Assembly (NCBI RefSeq): GCF_900177745.1
Contig: NZ_FXAR01000007.1
Coordinates: forward strand, 62,001 to 126,000
Reading direction: 5' to 3'
Length of the DNA stretch: 64,000 bases
Source of the DNA: Corynebacterium pollutisoli
GTDB taxonomy: Bacteria > Actinomycetota > Actinomycetes > Mycobacteriales > Mycobacteriaceae
The position numbers and the translations under genes were made by a program. The notes beneath the pieces are model-generated. The model worked only from the letters and a program-made list of their open reading frames with translations. It was not told the origin of the DNA and ran no database searches. Positions 8,587-17,517 of the stretch are shown here, piece by piece. Within the stretch, counting starts at the first letter, position 1. Every line of letters begins with the position of its first letter.

Positions 8587-9355
8587 TTACTCCGCTGCGG
8601 GACCCACGTCGATGGTGTCCACCGCGAAGGAGAACTGGGTGTCGTCCTCGGGCAGGTGGAAGACCTCGATCTGGCGGCCGACCGTGAGCCGACTGAGCAT
8701 GGAGGGTGTCAGGAAGGTGACCTTGCTGCGGTCCACGAGGTTCCCACCGAGGTCGCGGAACCGCACCGCGATCTCGATGCCGGTGTGTCCGTGACGGATC
8801 TCCCCGGTGGGGGTCACGGACATGATGACGCCGGTGGTCACCGTTCCGCGCGCGTGGATCTCCGGGCCCCGCGGATCAGCCAGACCCATGAGCACCCGCT
8901 GGCGGTGGTACATCTGCTGTGCCTCCTCCATCCGGTCGTCCGGTACCTCCATGAGGCGCTGCGGCTTCTCCGGTTCGTAGGCGACGGGCATGATCGTGCC
9001 CGGAGCGAAGGTGCCGAGCTCGTGCGGGCGAATGAACAGCGACAGTTGACCGGTGAATTCCTGGAGGTCGGTGCCCCGGACCCGGAGGGTGAGGCGGTAC
9101 TGCGGGACGTCGTTGACGGACAGTCCCGTCCAGGTGACCTTCTCGACGCTGCCCACCCCCAGCTGTGCGTTTGACGTCGGTGTGGGGAACCGAGGCGCCA
9201 GCCGACGGAGATCACGATCATTCCGAGGATCACCGGGATGAGGCCGATGAGGGCAAGGAGCTCACTTCCGGTGTCGGTGTAGGCCTCGTATGCGGTGTGC
9301 GCTCCATAGACGAGGAGGGTGAGACCGATGCCGATGACGGGGAGTCTGGGTTCAT
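8587..9355 (-). pseudogene. Tandem family copy 3, frame broken
   Basis: Third copy of the 6.7-9.4 kb family. The soluble part is intact from about 9156 to the stop at 8587 (NDVPQYRLTLRVRGTDLQEF and the second half). The two hydrophobic segments lie in another frame (9190-9345), and the ATG at 9355, placed 27 bases after the shared upstream element, is in a third frame. At least two indels therefore separate start, membrane part and soluble part. An internal ATG at 9156 could still give a soluble 189-residue product. Either decay or read errors would explain it. Confidence 0.7.
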
Positions 9356-9381
9356 GGCCTCAGCATCGCGCGGGGCTGCCG

Positions 9382-9396
9382 CTACCGGCCACGAGT
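9382..9396 (-). promoter_or_regulatory. Conserved upstream element of tandem copy 3
   Basis: ACTCGTG-2nt-CGGTAG (minus strand) at 27 bases from the ATG at 9355. The surrounding ~50 bases also resemble the region before copy 1. Confidence 0.5.
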
Positions 9397-9480
9397 CAGC
9401 GCGGCACTGCGGTGAGGAGAGTCGGACAAGCGACAGCACGCCGCCCCACCGGGGACAGCGTGCTGAATGGAAAGCGGAAA

Positions 9481-10620
9481 CTAACCCGCGCGACGATCGT
9501 CGGAGAAACGCGCCGGACGACGGAACGTGCGGGTCGGGGCCGGTGCCGGCTCCGTGTCGAAGCGGGACTCCACGACGGGGAGGTGGTCGAAGTCGGGGGA
9601 CTCGTCGTCACGCTCGAGGATGACGGCGCCAGGGCGACGCAGGTGACGCGGGATGGCCAGCTCCTCGTCGGCGGCGCTGAGCACGCCGAGGCGGGCACGG
9701 CGCAGCTGCCGGATGCGATGGTTGCGCAGGGCCTGCTCCTCCCGGACCTGGGTGCGCAGGGCGACGAGGTAGAGGACGGTGACGACGGCGGCGAGGCCCG
9801 CGACGGCCCACGCCCAGCCGCCGATGACGAAGGCCAGGACAGCGGTGAACACGACGGCGGCGGCGAGGCCGATGAGGGTGCGCTGGCGACGCTGGTAGCG
9901 GGTGATAGAGGACTCGGCGTCAGCCACCGGGTCCCAGCCGCCGCGGGCGGCACGGTGCTCGGCGAACTCGATCTCCTCCTCGGAGAGGTCCTCATCCAGG
10001 TCCGCGGAGTCCGCAGCTGCGGACTCTGCGGGCTCTGCGGGCTCGAGAGCCTTCTCCCCGAGGTCCTCCAGCTCGTCCGCCTCATCCTGGTCCTCATCCT
10101 CGACGACCTCCACCACGGAGTCCACGGAGTCCGGGTACATGAGATCGGACGGGGAGGTGTAGGTGTCGTCGTAGGCGTAGGTGGCGTCCTCGTCCCAGTC
10201 GTCCCACTCGTCCGCCGTATCAACCTCGGCGGTGACGACATCGCCGGCCTCGAGCTCGTGGACGACGGCACCGTCGACGACCTCGGCCTCCACCTCGGCC
10301 GGCTCCTCCGGGCGGGTGAACAGGCCGCGGAAGGACCGGGAGGGGCGCGGGGAATCGTCGTCGATGAGGACCTCGTCGACGTCGATGAGCTCGAGGTCCT
10401 CGAGATCCCCGTCCTCCGCGGACACGGGGCGCACGTCGGCGGCGCTCAGGCGGGGACGGCGGCGGGCCGGCAGATCGCCGGAACCGCCCTGGTGGATGAC
10501 GCGGGTGTCGTCGAAGGCCTCGCCGGCCTTGCGGATCGGCTTCTGCCCGCGCATGAGCAGCGGGGCGAGCACGAACAGCCACACCACGATGATCAGGACG
10601 ATGATCAGGCTACTGGACAC
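9481..10620 (-). CDS. glpR: GlpR/SepX-like divisome membrane protein
   Basis: Membrane receptor for the gephyrin-like protein Glp in corynebacterial cell division; related to Streptomyces SepX. The 379 residues comprise an N-terminal membrane helix (about 4-22), a short basic stretch (RGQKPIRKAGEAFDDTRV), a long acidic low-complexity region (about 90-230), two adjacent hydrophobic segments (about 255-300), and a basic C-terminal tail. Family assignment rests on this architecture and on the conserved order galU-glp-rimJ-glpR (Mycobacterium Rv0993-Rv0996). The published role is from C. glutamicum; direct function here is inferred. Confidence 0.75.
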   Translation of the reverse strand: MSSSLIIVLIIVVWLFVLAPLLMRGQKPIRKAGEAFDDTRVIHQGGSGDLPARRRPRLSAADVRPVSAEDGDLEDLELIDVDEVLIDDDSPRPSRSFRGLFTRPEEPAEVEAEVVDGAVVHELEAGDVVTAEVDTADEWDDWDEDATYAYDDTYTSPSDLMYPDSVDSVVEVVEDEDQDEADELEDLGEKALEPAEPAESAAADSADLDEDLSEEEIEFAEHRAARGGWDPVADAESSITRYQRRQRTLIGLAAAVVFTAVLAFVIGGWAWAVAGLAAVVTVLYLVALRTQVREEQALRNHRIRQLRRARLGVLSAADEELAIPRHLRRPGAVILERDDESPDFDHLPVVESRFDTEPAPAPTRTFRRPARFSDDRRAG

Positions 10621-10710
10621 GTGTCGTGCACCTTCCTCAGCGGGATACAGGGATTCGAGTCAAGAGTATCGGCGCGGAAACCCGCCACCGCCCTGCCACG
10701 CCGAGGCGGA

Positions 10711-11403
10711 TCAGCGCAATCGGCCGACGCTGCGGAGGCGCTCGACGCAGGAGCCCCGGTGGTCCTCGATGTTCTGGGCGACGAAGTGGTGGTCCCGCCA
10801 GCGCCCGTCGATGTGCAGGTTGGCGCGGAGGTAGCCCTCCTCGCGGAAACCGTTGGCCTGGAGGACGCGTCCGGAGGCGGGGTTGTCGGGCAGGTAGGTG
10901 GCGGTGACGCGGTGGAGGCCGATGCGTCGGAAAGCATGGTCGGTGCCGAGGGCACACGCGGCGGTGGCCACTCCCCTGCCCTGCGCGGCGGAATGCACCC
11001 AATAGCCGATCCAGCAGTCGGAGACGCTGCCGTGCTGGATGGTACCCAGGGTGACCTGCCCGGCGAAACGTCCCTCGAGCTCGATGACCAGGGGGACGAC
11101 CTGCCCCTTGCGGGCGGCATCGCGGATGCCGGTGAAGAAGTTCCACCAGGCGGTCTGCGAGTGGGCGGCCTCCCAACCGTCGTGGGCGGTGGGTTCGACG
11201 GGACGGAGGTGAGGTTCGTCGAGAAGCCGTTGTTCGCGCCAGTCGCGGGCGTCGCGGCTGGTCAACGGGCGCAGGCGCAGGCTCGCCCCGTCGGGCAGAC
11301 GGACGGCAGGGGTCGACTCGGGCCACCCCGGATGCAGCACATCCCGAGGCCCGCGACCGGGCTGACGGTAGGAGCGGGCCGCCCACCCGAAGGGATCGAA
11401 CAC
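10711..11403 (-). CDS. rimJ: GNAT-family N-acetyltransferase, RimJ-like
   Basis: Acetyl-CoA-dependent N-acetyltransferase, probably acting on a protein N-terminus as RimJ acts on ribosomal protein S5; the substrate is not certain. The 230 residues carry the GNAT acetyl-CoA loop in WVHSAAQGRGVATAACALG and the terminal pattern NPASGRVLQANGFREEG. The GTG start is four bases after the glp stop, so the two are likely co-translated. It lies inside the conserved galU-glp-rimJ-glpR block. Confidence 0.82.
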   Translation of the reverse strand: MFDPFGWAARSYRQPGRGPRDVLHPGWPESTPAVRLPDGASLRLRPLTSRDARDWREQRLLDEPHLRPVEPTAHDGWEAAHSQTAWWNFFTGIRDAARKGQVVPLVIELEGRFAGQVTLGTIQHGSVSDCWIGYWVHSAAQGRGVATAACALGTDHAFRRIGLHRVTATYLPDNPASGRVLQANGFREEGYLRANLHIDGRWRDHHFVAQNIEDHRGSCVERLRSVGRLR

Positions 11404-11407
11404 GAAC

Positions 11408-12688
11408 TCAGCTGCCCTGGGCGAGGAACATGACGTCGACGATGTCGCCCGGGCGGATCTCCGTGGCCTCCTCGGGCACGCGGATGAGGGCGTTGGCCTC
11501 CGCGAGGCCGGCGAGCAGGTGGGCCGGGGCTCCGGTGGCGGCGCCGATGCCCTCGACGAGGTAGTCGAAGGTCTCCGAATCCCGCATGAGGCGGGCGCGG
11601 ATGTAGCCGCGGCGGCCCTCCCGGGAGGCGATGTGGTTGAGGGCGCGGGCGCGGACCACCCGGCGGGCGGTGTTGCGCTTACCCAGCGACATGCGGATGA
11701 GCGGGCGGACGAGCACCTCGAACGTCACCAGTGCGGACACCGGGTTGCTGGGCAACAGGAAGACGGGGATCCGCTCCTCACCGAGCAGCCCGAAGCCCTG
11801 GACGGAGCCGGGGTGCATGGCGACGCGGGCGGTGTCGATCTCGCCCAGGTCCTCGAGCACGGAGCGGAACATCTCCGACCCCTGCCCGCCGACGGCGCCG
11901 GAGATGACGATGACCTCGCTGCGTTGGATCTGGCCCTCGACGATCTCCTTGAGGCGGCGCGGCTCACCGACGGCGATGCCGACGCGGTGCACCTCCGCCC
12001 CGGCCTCTCGACCGGCGGCGGCCAGGGCGTAGGAGTTGACGTCGTAGATCTGGCCGAGGCCGGGCTCGCGGTCGATGTCGACGAGCTCGCGGCCGACGGA
12101 GATCACCGACAGGCGCGGCCGCGGGTAGACGAGCACCTTGGAGCGGCCCACCGCGGCCAGCAGGCCGATCTGGGCCGGGCCGAGGATGGAGCCGGCGGTG
12201 ACGGCGACGTCCCCGGGTTGGATGTCATCGCCGGTGCGGCGGACGAAGTCACCGGAGCGGACGACGCGCTGCGCGGTGACGCGGCGGCGACCCCGGTCGG
12301 TCCATTCGAGGGGCAGGACGGCGTCGGCCAGCGTGGGCAGCGGAGCACCGGTGTGCACGCGCACCGCCTGCTTGGGCTGCAGGCGCAGGGGCTGCTGGGA
12401 GCCGGCGGCCACCTCACCGACGACGGGCAGGGAGCGTTCCACCGGTTCGACCGGGGCGGGGGCGTCCGGGTCCGGGACCGGGGCACCGAGCCCCTTCTCA
12501 CCGCCGACGTCGACGGCGCGGACCGCGTAGCCGTCGATGGCTGCCTGCGGGAAGCCGGGCAGGGCGCGGGTGGCCTGGACCTCCTCGGCGCACATGAGGC
12601 CGAGGGCGTCGGCGATGGCGATGCGGACCGGCTCCGGGGTGACCGCCGCATCGGTGACCAGCGCCAACTGGTGCTCAACGGAACGCAC
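11408..12688 (-). CDS. glp: MoeA/gephyrin-like protein Glp
   Basis: MoeA-fold protein of 426 residues. It has the expected motifs: P-G-FPQAAIDGYAVRA near the N-terminus, RVHTGAPLPTLADAVLP, VRRTGDDIQPGD, SVGRELVDI, ISGAVGGQGSEMFRSVL and PVFLLPSNPVSALVTFEVLVRP. In C. glutamicum the protein at this locus (Glp) works in division and polar growth with FtsZ and GlpR; mycobacteria annotate the orthologue moeA1. The canonical TGG(V/I)S molybdate loop reads SGAVGGQGS here, so a cofactor-synthesis role is doubtful. GTG start with AGGAG upstream. Confidence 0.8.
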   Translation of the reverse strand: MRSVEHQLALVTDAAVTPEPVRIAIADALGLMCAEEVQATRALPGFPQAAIDGYAVRAVDVGGEKGLGAPVPDPDAPAPVEPVERSLPVVGEVAAGSQQPLRLQPKQAVRVHTGAPLPTLADAVLPLEWTDRGRRRVTAQRVVRSGDFVRRTGDDIQPGDVAVTAGSILGPAQIGLLAAVGRSKVLVYPRPRLSVISVGRELVDIDREPGLGQIYDVNSYALAAAGREAGAEVHRVGIAVGEPRRLKEIVEGQIQRSEVIVISGAVGGQGSEMFRSVLEDLGEIDTARVAMHPGSVQGFGLLGEERIPVFLLPSNPVSALVTFEVLVRPLIRMSLGKRNTARRVVRARALNHIASREGRRGYIRARLMRDSETFDYLVEGIGAATGAPAHLLAGLAEANALIRVPEEATEIRPGDIVDVMFLAQGS

Positions 12689-12706
12689 AGCAGACTCCTA
12701 GGGGGA

Positions 12707-13666
12707 TCAGTCCTGGTCGGTGGACTCGGCCGCGGCGGCCGCCTCATGCTCGGCGAGGATCTCGGTGATCATGCGCTTGAGGGCCGGGCCGTACTTCGGG
12801 TGCGCCAGGCCGAAGTCCACGCAGGCCGGGATGTAGCCGGCCGGGTTGCCCAGGTCATGGCGCTTGCCCTGGTGGACGACGATGTGGACCGGGTGGCCCT
12901 CGCGGATCATCAGCTCGATGGCGTCGGTGAGCTGGATCTCCCCGCCCTTGCCCGGCTTGATGCGCTTGAGGGCGTCGAAGATGCCGCGGTCGAGGAGGTA
13001 GCGGCCGGTGGCGACGAAGGTCGAGGGGGCGTCCGCCGGCTCCGGCTTCTCCACCATGCCGACGACCCGCTTGACGGTGCCGGCGTCGAGGTCGCAGTCG
13101 GCCGGGATCTCCTCGATGTCGAAGACGCCGTAGTTGAACACGTCCTCGCGCGGGACGTCGACGGCGCACAGCACGGATCCGCCGAGTTCGGCGCGCACGG
13201 CGGCCATCTTCTCCAGGACGCCCATGGGGAGCACGAGATCGTCGGGAAGCATGACGGCGACGACATCCTCATCGTCGTCGAGGACGCTCTCCGCGAGGCC
13301 CACGGCGTGGCCGAGGCCGAGCGGCTTGGCCTGCTCGACGGCGACGGGGCTCATCAGCTTCGCGGCGCGCTGCACCTTCTCCACCTGCTCGGTCTTGCCG
13401 CGCTCCGACAGCGTCTCCACCAGGTTGGGGAACTGCTCGAAGTGGCGCAGGACCTCCTGCTTGTTGGGGGCGACGATGACGGCCAGGCGGGAGGCGCCGA
13501 GTGCGTTGGCCTCTTCCGCGATCAGCTCGATTCCCGGGGTGTCCACCACCGGGAGCAGCTCTTTCGGGACCGTTTTCGTGGCAGGCAGAAAGCGGGTTCC
13601 CATCCCGGCGGCGGGAACGATCACGGTCTTCACGCCATGCGGATGGTCGGTGGTTGACAAGCTCAT
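12707..13666 (-). CDS. galU: UTP-glucose-1-phosphate uridylyltransferase
   Basis: Makes UDP-glucose from UTP and glucose-1-phosphate for cell-wall sugars, trehalose and glycogen. The 319 residues open with VIVPAAGMGTRFLPATKTVPKELLP, the nucleotide-binding signature, shown here by its key G-x-G-x-R and K-E positions. MLPDDLVL and VGMVEKP are also present. Length is typical. It starts the galU-glp-rimJ-glpR unit (18 bases to glp). It diverges from the cyclo-ligase gene with 37 bases between starts. Confidence 0.95.
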   Translation of the reverse strand: MSLSTTDHPHGVKTVIVPAAGMGTRFLPATKTVPKELLPVVDTPGIELIAEEANALGASRLAVIVAPNKQEVLRHFEQFPNLVETLSERGKTEQVEKVQRAAKLMSPVAVEQAKPLGLGHAVGLAESVLDDDEDVVAVMLPDDLVLPMGVLEKMAAVRAELGGSVLCAVDVPREDVFNYGVFDIEEIPADCDLDAGTVKRVVGMVEKPEPADAPSTFVATGRYLLDRGIFDALKRIKPGKGGEIQLTDAIELMIREGHPVHIVVHQGKRHDLGNPAGYIPACVDFGLAHPKYGPALKRMITEILAEHEAAAAAESTDQD

Positions 13667-13703
13667 AACGCACCACCCTACCCCGCGCGGTTACGCTGAG
13701 TGC

Positions 13704-14297
13704 ATGAACATCCGGGAGAAGAAGTCAGAACTCAGGGCGCGGATGACTCAGGCCCGCCGGGACATGTCGCCGGAGCAGGCCCGCAGCGAGGACGCCGCGA
13801 TCATCGCCCATGCGGCCGCGCTGCTGCGCTCGCTCACCCCGGTGGAGACCTCCGTCGCCGCCTACTCGCCGCTGCCGGGTGAGCCCGGCGGACCACTGCT
13901 TCTCGACGCCCTGCACGGCGAGGCCTCCTCCCTCCTCCTGCCGGTCTCCCTCCCGGGCGGCCGCCTCGACTGGGCGCTGTATCAGGGTCGTCTGGCGCTC
14001 ACCCCGGGAGTGCTGGGGATCGCGGAGCCGACCGGTGAGCGCCTCGGTGCCGACGCCCTCGACTCGTGCCGCCTCATCCTCGTGCCCGCGCTCGGCGTGT
14101 CGCCGGAGGGCATCCGCCTGGGCAAGGGCGGTGGTTTCTACGACCGCGCGCTGTTACGTTTCGCGGATGCGGAGAATCCCCCGCGCACCGCGGTGCTCCT
14201 CTACAACGGGGAGATCCGGGACGACATCCCCGCGGAGGACCACGACATGCCGGTCGACATGGCGATCACCCCCGCCGGAGTGCGCCGGTTCCGCTGA
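13704..14297 (+). CDS. fthC: 5-formyltetrahydrofolate cyclo-ligase
   Basis: ATP-dependent conversion of 5-formyl-THF to 5,10-methenyl-THF. The 197 residues have the family ending RLGKGGGFYDRALL, preceded by LILVPALGVSPEGI, and a basic N-terminal helix (REKKSELRARMTQARR). The ATG at 13704 is supported by a TACGCT hexamer six bases upstream, the corynebacterial leaderless layout. Position beside galU is conserved in corynebacteria and mycobacteria. Confidence 0.92.
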   Translation: MNIREKKSELRARMTQARRDMSPEQARSEDAAIIAHAAALLRSLTPVETSVAAYSPLPGEPGGPLLLDALHGEASSLLLPVSLPGGRLDWALYQGRLALTPGVLGIAEPTGERLGADALDSCRLILVPALGVSPEGIRLGKGGGFYDRALLRFADAENPPRTAVLLYNGEIRDDIPAEDHDMPVDMAITPAGVRRFR

Positions 14298-14345
14298 TTT
14301 CCCTCCGGAGGGAACCGGCGGGGCCTCCGGGCAGTCCAATACTGT

Positions 14346-14972
14346 ATGGCTGACATTCCCCCGTTCCTGTCCTCCCTCCGCACGCCCGGCTGGCGGCGCG
14401 CCGTGTTTCTCCGCCGCGTGCTCGCCGTCGTTCTGCTGCTCGCCGCGCTGGGGCTCGCGCTGCGCGACGCCGGTGCGGGTGCTCCCCGGGCCCTCGTCTT
14501 CGCCCGCCCGGTCACCGCGGGCGAGGCGCTGACGCGTGACGACGTCGCCCTCGTCCCCGTTCCCGACCCGCTGCTGCCCGCCTCCGCGGTGCGCGATCCG
14601 GCGGAGGCGGAAGGCCGGATCCTGGCCGTGGAGGCCGCGGCTGGAGAGGTCGTGACGGCCTCCCGCTTCATCGGTACAGACCTTAGTAACGCATTTGTGG
14701 GAGAAATCACGACAATTGTTCCGGTGAGACTTGCCGAACCGGAAATCCTGCCGCTCCTGCGCCACGGGGACAGCGTGACTATCCTCGCCGCAGTGCCCGA
14801 ACGGACAGAAACGGACGTTATTTCCACAGGTGGACGGGTGATTCTGGTGGACACCCGGGAGTCCCCGGGCACCCTGCTCCTCGGATTACCGGAGGAGGAG
14901 GCCCACGCGGTGGCCGCCGCCTCCCTGTCGACTCCGCTCGCCGTCGTCCTGTCGTCCCCTCTCCCCAAATGA
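14346..14972 (+). CDS. SAF-domain membrane-anchored protein (CpaB/FlgA-like)
   Basis: Unknown exact role. 208 residues: a basic N-terminal region, one membrane helix (about 20-40), then an extracytoplasmic SAF domain recognised by FARPVTAGEALTRDDVALVPVPDP and a Gly-rich C-terminal part resembling CpaB/RcpC. No pilus genes are nearby, so a pilus role is not supported here. Corynebacteria carry a similar gene between the cyclo-ligase and mscL. Confidence 0.7.
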   Translation: MADIPPFLSSLRTPGWRRAVFLRRVLAVVLLLAALGLALRDAGAGAPRALVFARPVTAGEALTRDDVALVPVPDPLLPASAVRDPAEAEGRILAVEAAAGEVVTASRFIGTDLSNAFVGEITTIVPVRLAEPEILPLLRHGDSVTILAAVPERTETDVISTGGRVILVDTRESPGTLLLGLPEEEAHAVAAASLSTPLAVVLSSPLPK

Positions 14973-15035
14973 CGCCCGATGGTCTACAGTTTGTGCGTTC
15001 CTAAAAAAATCTCAGATTCCAACGGGAGGACCACC

Positions 15036-15431
15036 ATGCTGCAGGGCTTCAAGGAATTCATCATGCGCGGCAACGTCATCGACCTGGCTGTCGCCGTGGT
15101 CATCGGTGGCGCTTTCACCGCCATCGTCACCGCCTTCTCCGACAACCTGATCAACCCGCTGATCGCCGCTCTGGGTGGCGCCGACGTCTCCGGCCTCGGC
15201 TTCCACATCATCTCCGGCAACGACGCCACCTTCCTCGACTTCGGTGCCGTCATCACCGCCGCGATCAACTTCCTGCTCATCGCCGCTGTCGTCTACTTCG
15301 TCATCGTCGCCCCGATGAACAAGCTCAACGAGATCGCCGCCGCCAAGCGTGGCATCCCGCAGGACGAGGAGGAGCCGCAGCCCACCGACGTCGAGCTGCT
15401 CACCGAGATCCGCGACCTGCTCAAGCGCTAA
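15036..15431 (+). CDS. mscL: Large-conductance mechanosensitive channel
   Basis: Pressure-relief channel opening under hypo-osmotic shock. The 131 residues show the MscL N-terminus (GFKEFIMRGNVIDLAVAVVIGGAF), the periplasmic loop, a second membrane helix (INFLLIAAVVYFVIVAPMN) and a charged C-terminal bundle (TEIRDLLKR). ATG at 15036 with GGGAGGA six to twelve bases upstream. The last four bases overlap the end of the convergent small gene. Confidence 0.96.
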   Translation: MLQGFKEFIMRGNVIDLAVAVVIGGAFTAIVTAFSDNLINPLIAALGGADVSGLGFHIISGNDATFLDFGAVITAAINFLLIAAVVYFVIVAPMNKLNEIAAAKRGIPQDEEEPQPTDVELLTEIRDLLKR

Positions 15432-15628
15432 TAGTGGGGAGGGCGCTGCTCGCGCCAGAACTCCTCCGCGGACAGTGACTCCTCGGCCTCCGGGTCGAGG
15501 ACGACCTCCCGCTCCTCATCCGCCGCCCGGACATCCCCGAACAGGGAGTCCGGGCGGTCGGCGTTCCGGTCGATTTCGGGGGCGTCGGACTTCCGGACCA
15601 CCCGCCGGCGTGGCCGCCTGCTACTCAA
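15428..15628 (-). CDS. Small conserved-looking hypothetical protein
   Basis: 66-residue product, very basic at the N-terminus (SSRRPRRRVVRKSDAPE) and acidic at the C-terminus (DPEAEESLSAEEFW); no hydrophobic segment. The TTG start overlaps the moaB stop by eight bases, suggesting translation coupled to moaB. Its position fills the gap between moaB and mscL exactly. No function recognised. Confidence 0.5.
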   Translation of the reverse strand: MSSRRPRRRVVRKSDAPEIDRNADRPDSLFGDVRAADEEREVVLDPEAEESLSAEEFWREQRPPHY

Positions 15629-16229
15629 CGCTGTACTTCTGCAGCTGGTCGATGACGTGGTGCACCAGCGGGGTGAGGGTGGCCATGCCGTCCCGGACCG
15701 CCGCGCGGGAGCCCGCCAGGTTCACCACGACGGTGGACCCGGACACACCGGAGATGCCCCGGGAGGTGCAGGCGTCGACCGCACCGCACGCCAGACCCGA
15801 GGAGCGCAAAGCCTGCGCGATACCCGGCACCAGCTGATCCAGCACGGAGCGGGTGGCCTCCGGGGTCTTGTCCCGCGGGCCCACGCCGGTGCCGCCGACG
15901 GTGAGCACGAGATCGACGCCGCCGACGACGGCCGTCTCGATCGCCTGGCGGATCTGCGACTTCTTGGAACGGACCGACACCACCGCGTCGACGGCGAAAC
16001 CGGCCTCGACGAGCAGTTCCGTGACCAGCCGGTCGGTGTCCTCCCCGGAGCCGAGCACGTGGTCCGCCACGAGGACCACCAGCGCGCGACGTCGGGCCGG
16101 CGGGGTGTCCTCCTTCTCGGCGGCGATCAGAAAGGCCGCATCCGGCTCGACGACGTCCAGCAGTGCGGACGTGCGCGGGGGCTCATCGACGGTGTGCACG
16201 GTGTTCTCCATCCTCAGAAGTTCTGACAT
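15621..16229 (-). CDS. moaB: MoaB/MogA-family molybdopterin-binding protein
   Basis: MoCF-biosynthesis-fold protein of 202 residues. Key features: ALVVLVADHVLGSGEDTD, DLVLTVGGTGVGPRDKTPEATR (the TGGTG loop) and GISGVSGSTVVVNLAGS. It has a ~45-residue acidic N-terminal extension before the fold. In mycobacteria the corresponding moaB2 is next to the mprAB-pepD stress operon, as here. Whether it acts in molybdenum cofactor synthesis is unclear: no other cofactor genes are close. It starts 24 bases after the protease gene. Confidence 0.82.
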   Translation of the reverse strand: MSELLRMENTVHTVDEPPRTSALLDVVEPDAAFLIAAEKEDTPPARRRALVVLVADHVLGSGEDTDRLVTELLVEAGFAVDAVVSVRSKKSQIRQAIETAVVGGVDLVLTVGGTGVGPRDKTPEATRSVLDQLVPGIAQALRSSGLACGAVDACTSRGISGVSGSTVVVNLAGSRAAVRDGMATLTPLVHHVIDQLQKYSVE

Positions 16230-16253
16230 TGTTCGTTTCTAATATCCAAAAAT

Positions 16254-17474
16254 TTACTCTGTGGTCAGCGTAACCTCTACCTCTCGGCTCTGCCCCGTAT
16301 CCGGCTGGAGAACTTCGAGGGTGACGGTCTGGCCGAACTCCTGGGACCGGACCGTGGCCACGAGCGCGTCCGAGTTGTCGATGATCCGGTCGTCCACGCG
16401 CCGCACGACGTCACCGGACTGCAGGCCGGCCTCGTCCGCCGGGCTGCCCGGCTCCACCGACGCGATGAGCGCACCGTGCACGTCGGCCCGCCCGGCGACC
16501 TGGACACCGAGCATCGGGTGGGTCGCCTGCCCCGTGGAGATGAGCTGGTCGGCGACGCGCTTGGCGAAGTTCGCGGGGATGGCGAAGCCCAGGCCGATGG
16601 AACCGGCCTCTCCGCCGGAGCTCATCGACGCGATGACCGAGTTCATGCCCACGATGTGCCCGGACATGTCGACGAGCGGCCCTCCCGAGTTACCCGGGTT
16701 GATGGCGGCGTCGGTCTGGATGGCGTCGATGAGCGAGGACTCGCCGCCGCCGTCGGAGGCCCGCACCGGACGGTTGAGGGCGGAGACGATACCGGAGGTG
16801 ACGGTGGAACTCAGGCCCAACGGGGAGCCGATGGCCACGACCTCCTGGCCGACGCGGAGGGTGTCGGAGTCACCGAACTCGATGACCGGGAGATCGGAGA
16901 CGTCGCGGATCTTCACCACGGCGATGTCGGTCGGCGCATCGGAGGCGACGTAGTCGGCCGGCAGGGTGCGGCCGTCGTTGAGGGTGACCTCGATCTGGCC
17001 GAAGCCGCCGTCGGCACCCGAGACCACATGGCGGTTGGTGAGGACGTAACCGTCGGAGGAGATGATCGAACCCGACCCCTCACCTGCGCCCATGCGGGTG
17101 GCCACCTGGAGGGAGACCACGGTCGGCAGCACCTCGGCGGCGACCTGCTCGACGCCGCCCTCCGGGGCCTCGGCCGCCGGCGCACTCTCCTGTTCCAGGG
17201 CGCTGACGGTCTCCCCCGGGGAACCGGAGTCGGAGTTCGCGGCGACGAGGCCGACGATGGAGCCCGAGGCCACCGATCCCACGAGCATGAGGGCCAGGGC
17301 CGTGCCCAGTCCCACGCTGCGTTTGCGCGGCTCGGCGGGCGTGGGGGCAGGGTCCGGGACACCCTCCGGTCCGGGGTTCTCCGCTGCCTGCCACTGGTAG
17401 GGGGAGGTCACCGGCTGGTAGCCGGTGGAGGGGTTCCGCGGGTCTGAAGAGGTGTCGTCATTCATGCCGGTCAT
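16254..17474 (-). CDS. pepD: HtrA/PepD-like membrane-anchored serine protease with PDZ domain
   Basis: Envelope quality-control protease. 406 residues: Pro-rich cytoplasmic N-terminus, one membrane helix (about 75-95), trypsin-like domain with His in TNRHVVSG, Asp in DAPTDIAVVKI and Ser in NPGNSGGPLV, then a C-terminal PDZ domain (about 310-400, SVEPGSPADEAGLQSGDVV). I chose the ATG at 17474 because GAGGAG lies just upstream; an in-frame ATG nine bases later is the alternative. It is downstream of mprAB, as Mycobacterium pepD is, and is probably part of the MprA stress regulon. Confidence 0.9.
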   Translation of the reverse strand: MTGMNDDTSSDPRNPSTGYQPVTSPYQWQAAENPGPEGVPDPAPTPAEPRKRSVGLGTALALMLVGSVASGSIVGLVAANSDSGSPGETVSALEQESAPAAEAPEGGVEQVAAEVLPTVVSLQVATRMGAGEGSGSIISSDGYVLTNRHVVSGADGGFGQIEVTLNDGRTLPADYVASDAPTDIAVVKIRDVSDLPVIEFGDSDTLRVGQEVVAIGSPLGLSSTVTSGIVSALNRPVRASDGGGESSLIDAIQTDAAINPGNSGGPLVDMSGHIVGMNSVIASMSSGGEAGSIGLGFAIPANFAKRVADQLISTGQATHPMLGVQVAGRADVHGALIASVEPGSPADEAGLQSGDVVRRVDDRIIDNSDALVATVRSQEFGQTVTLEVLQPDTGQSREVEVTLTTE

Positions 17475-17517
17475 TGTGCTCCTCTGCTCTGGGCCGATCC
17501 TGACGCCTTTCTGTACG

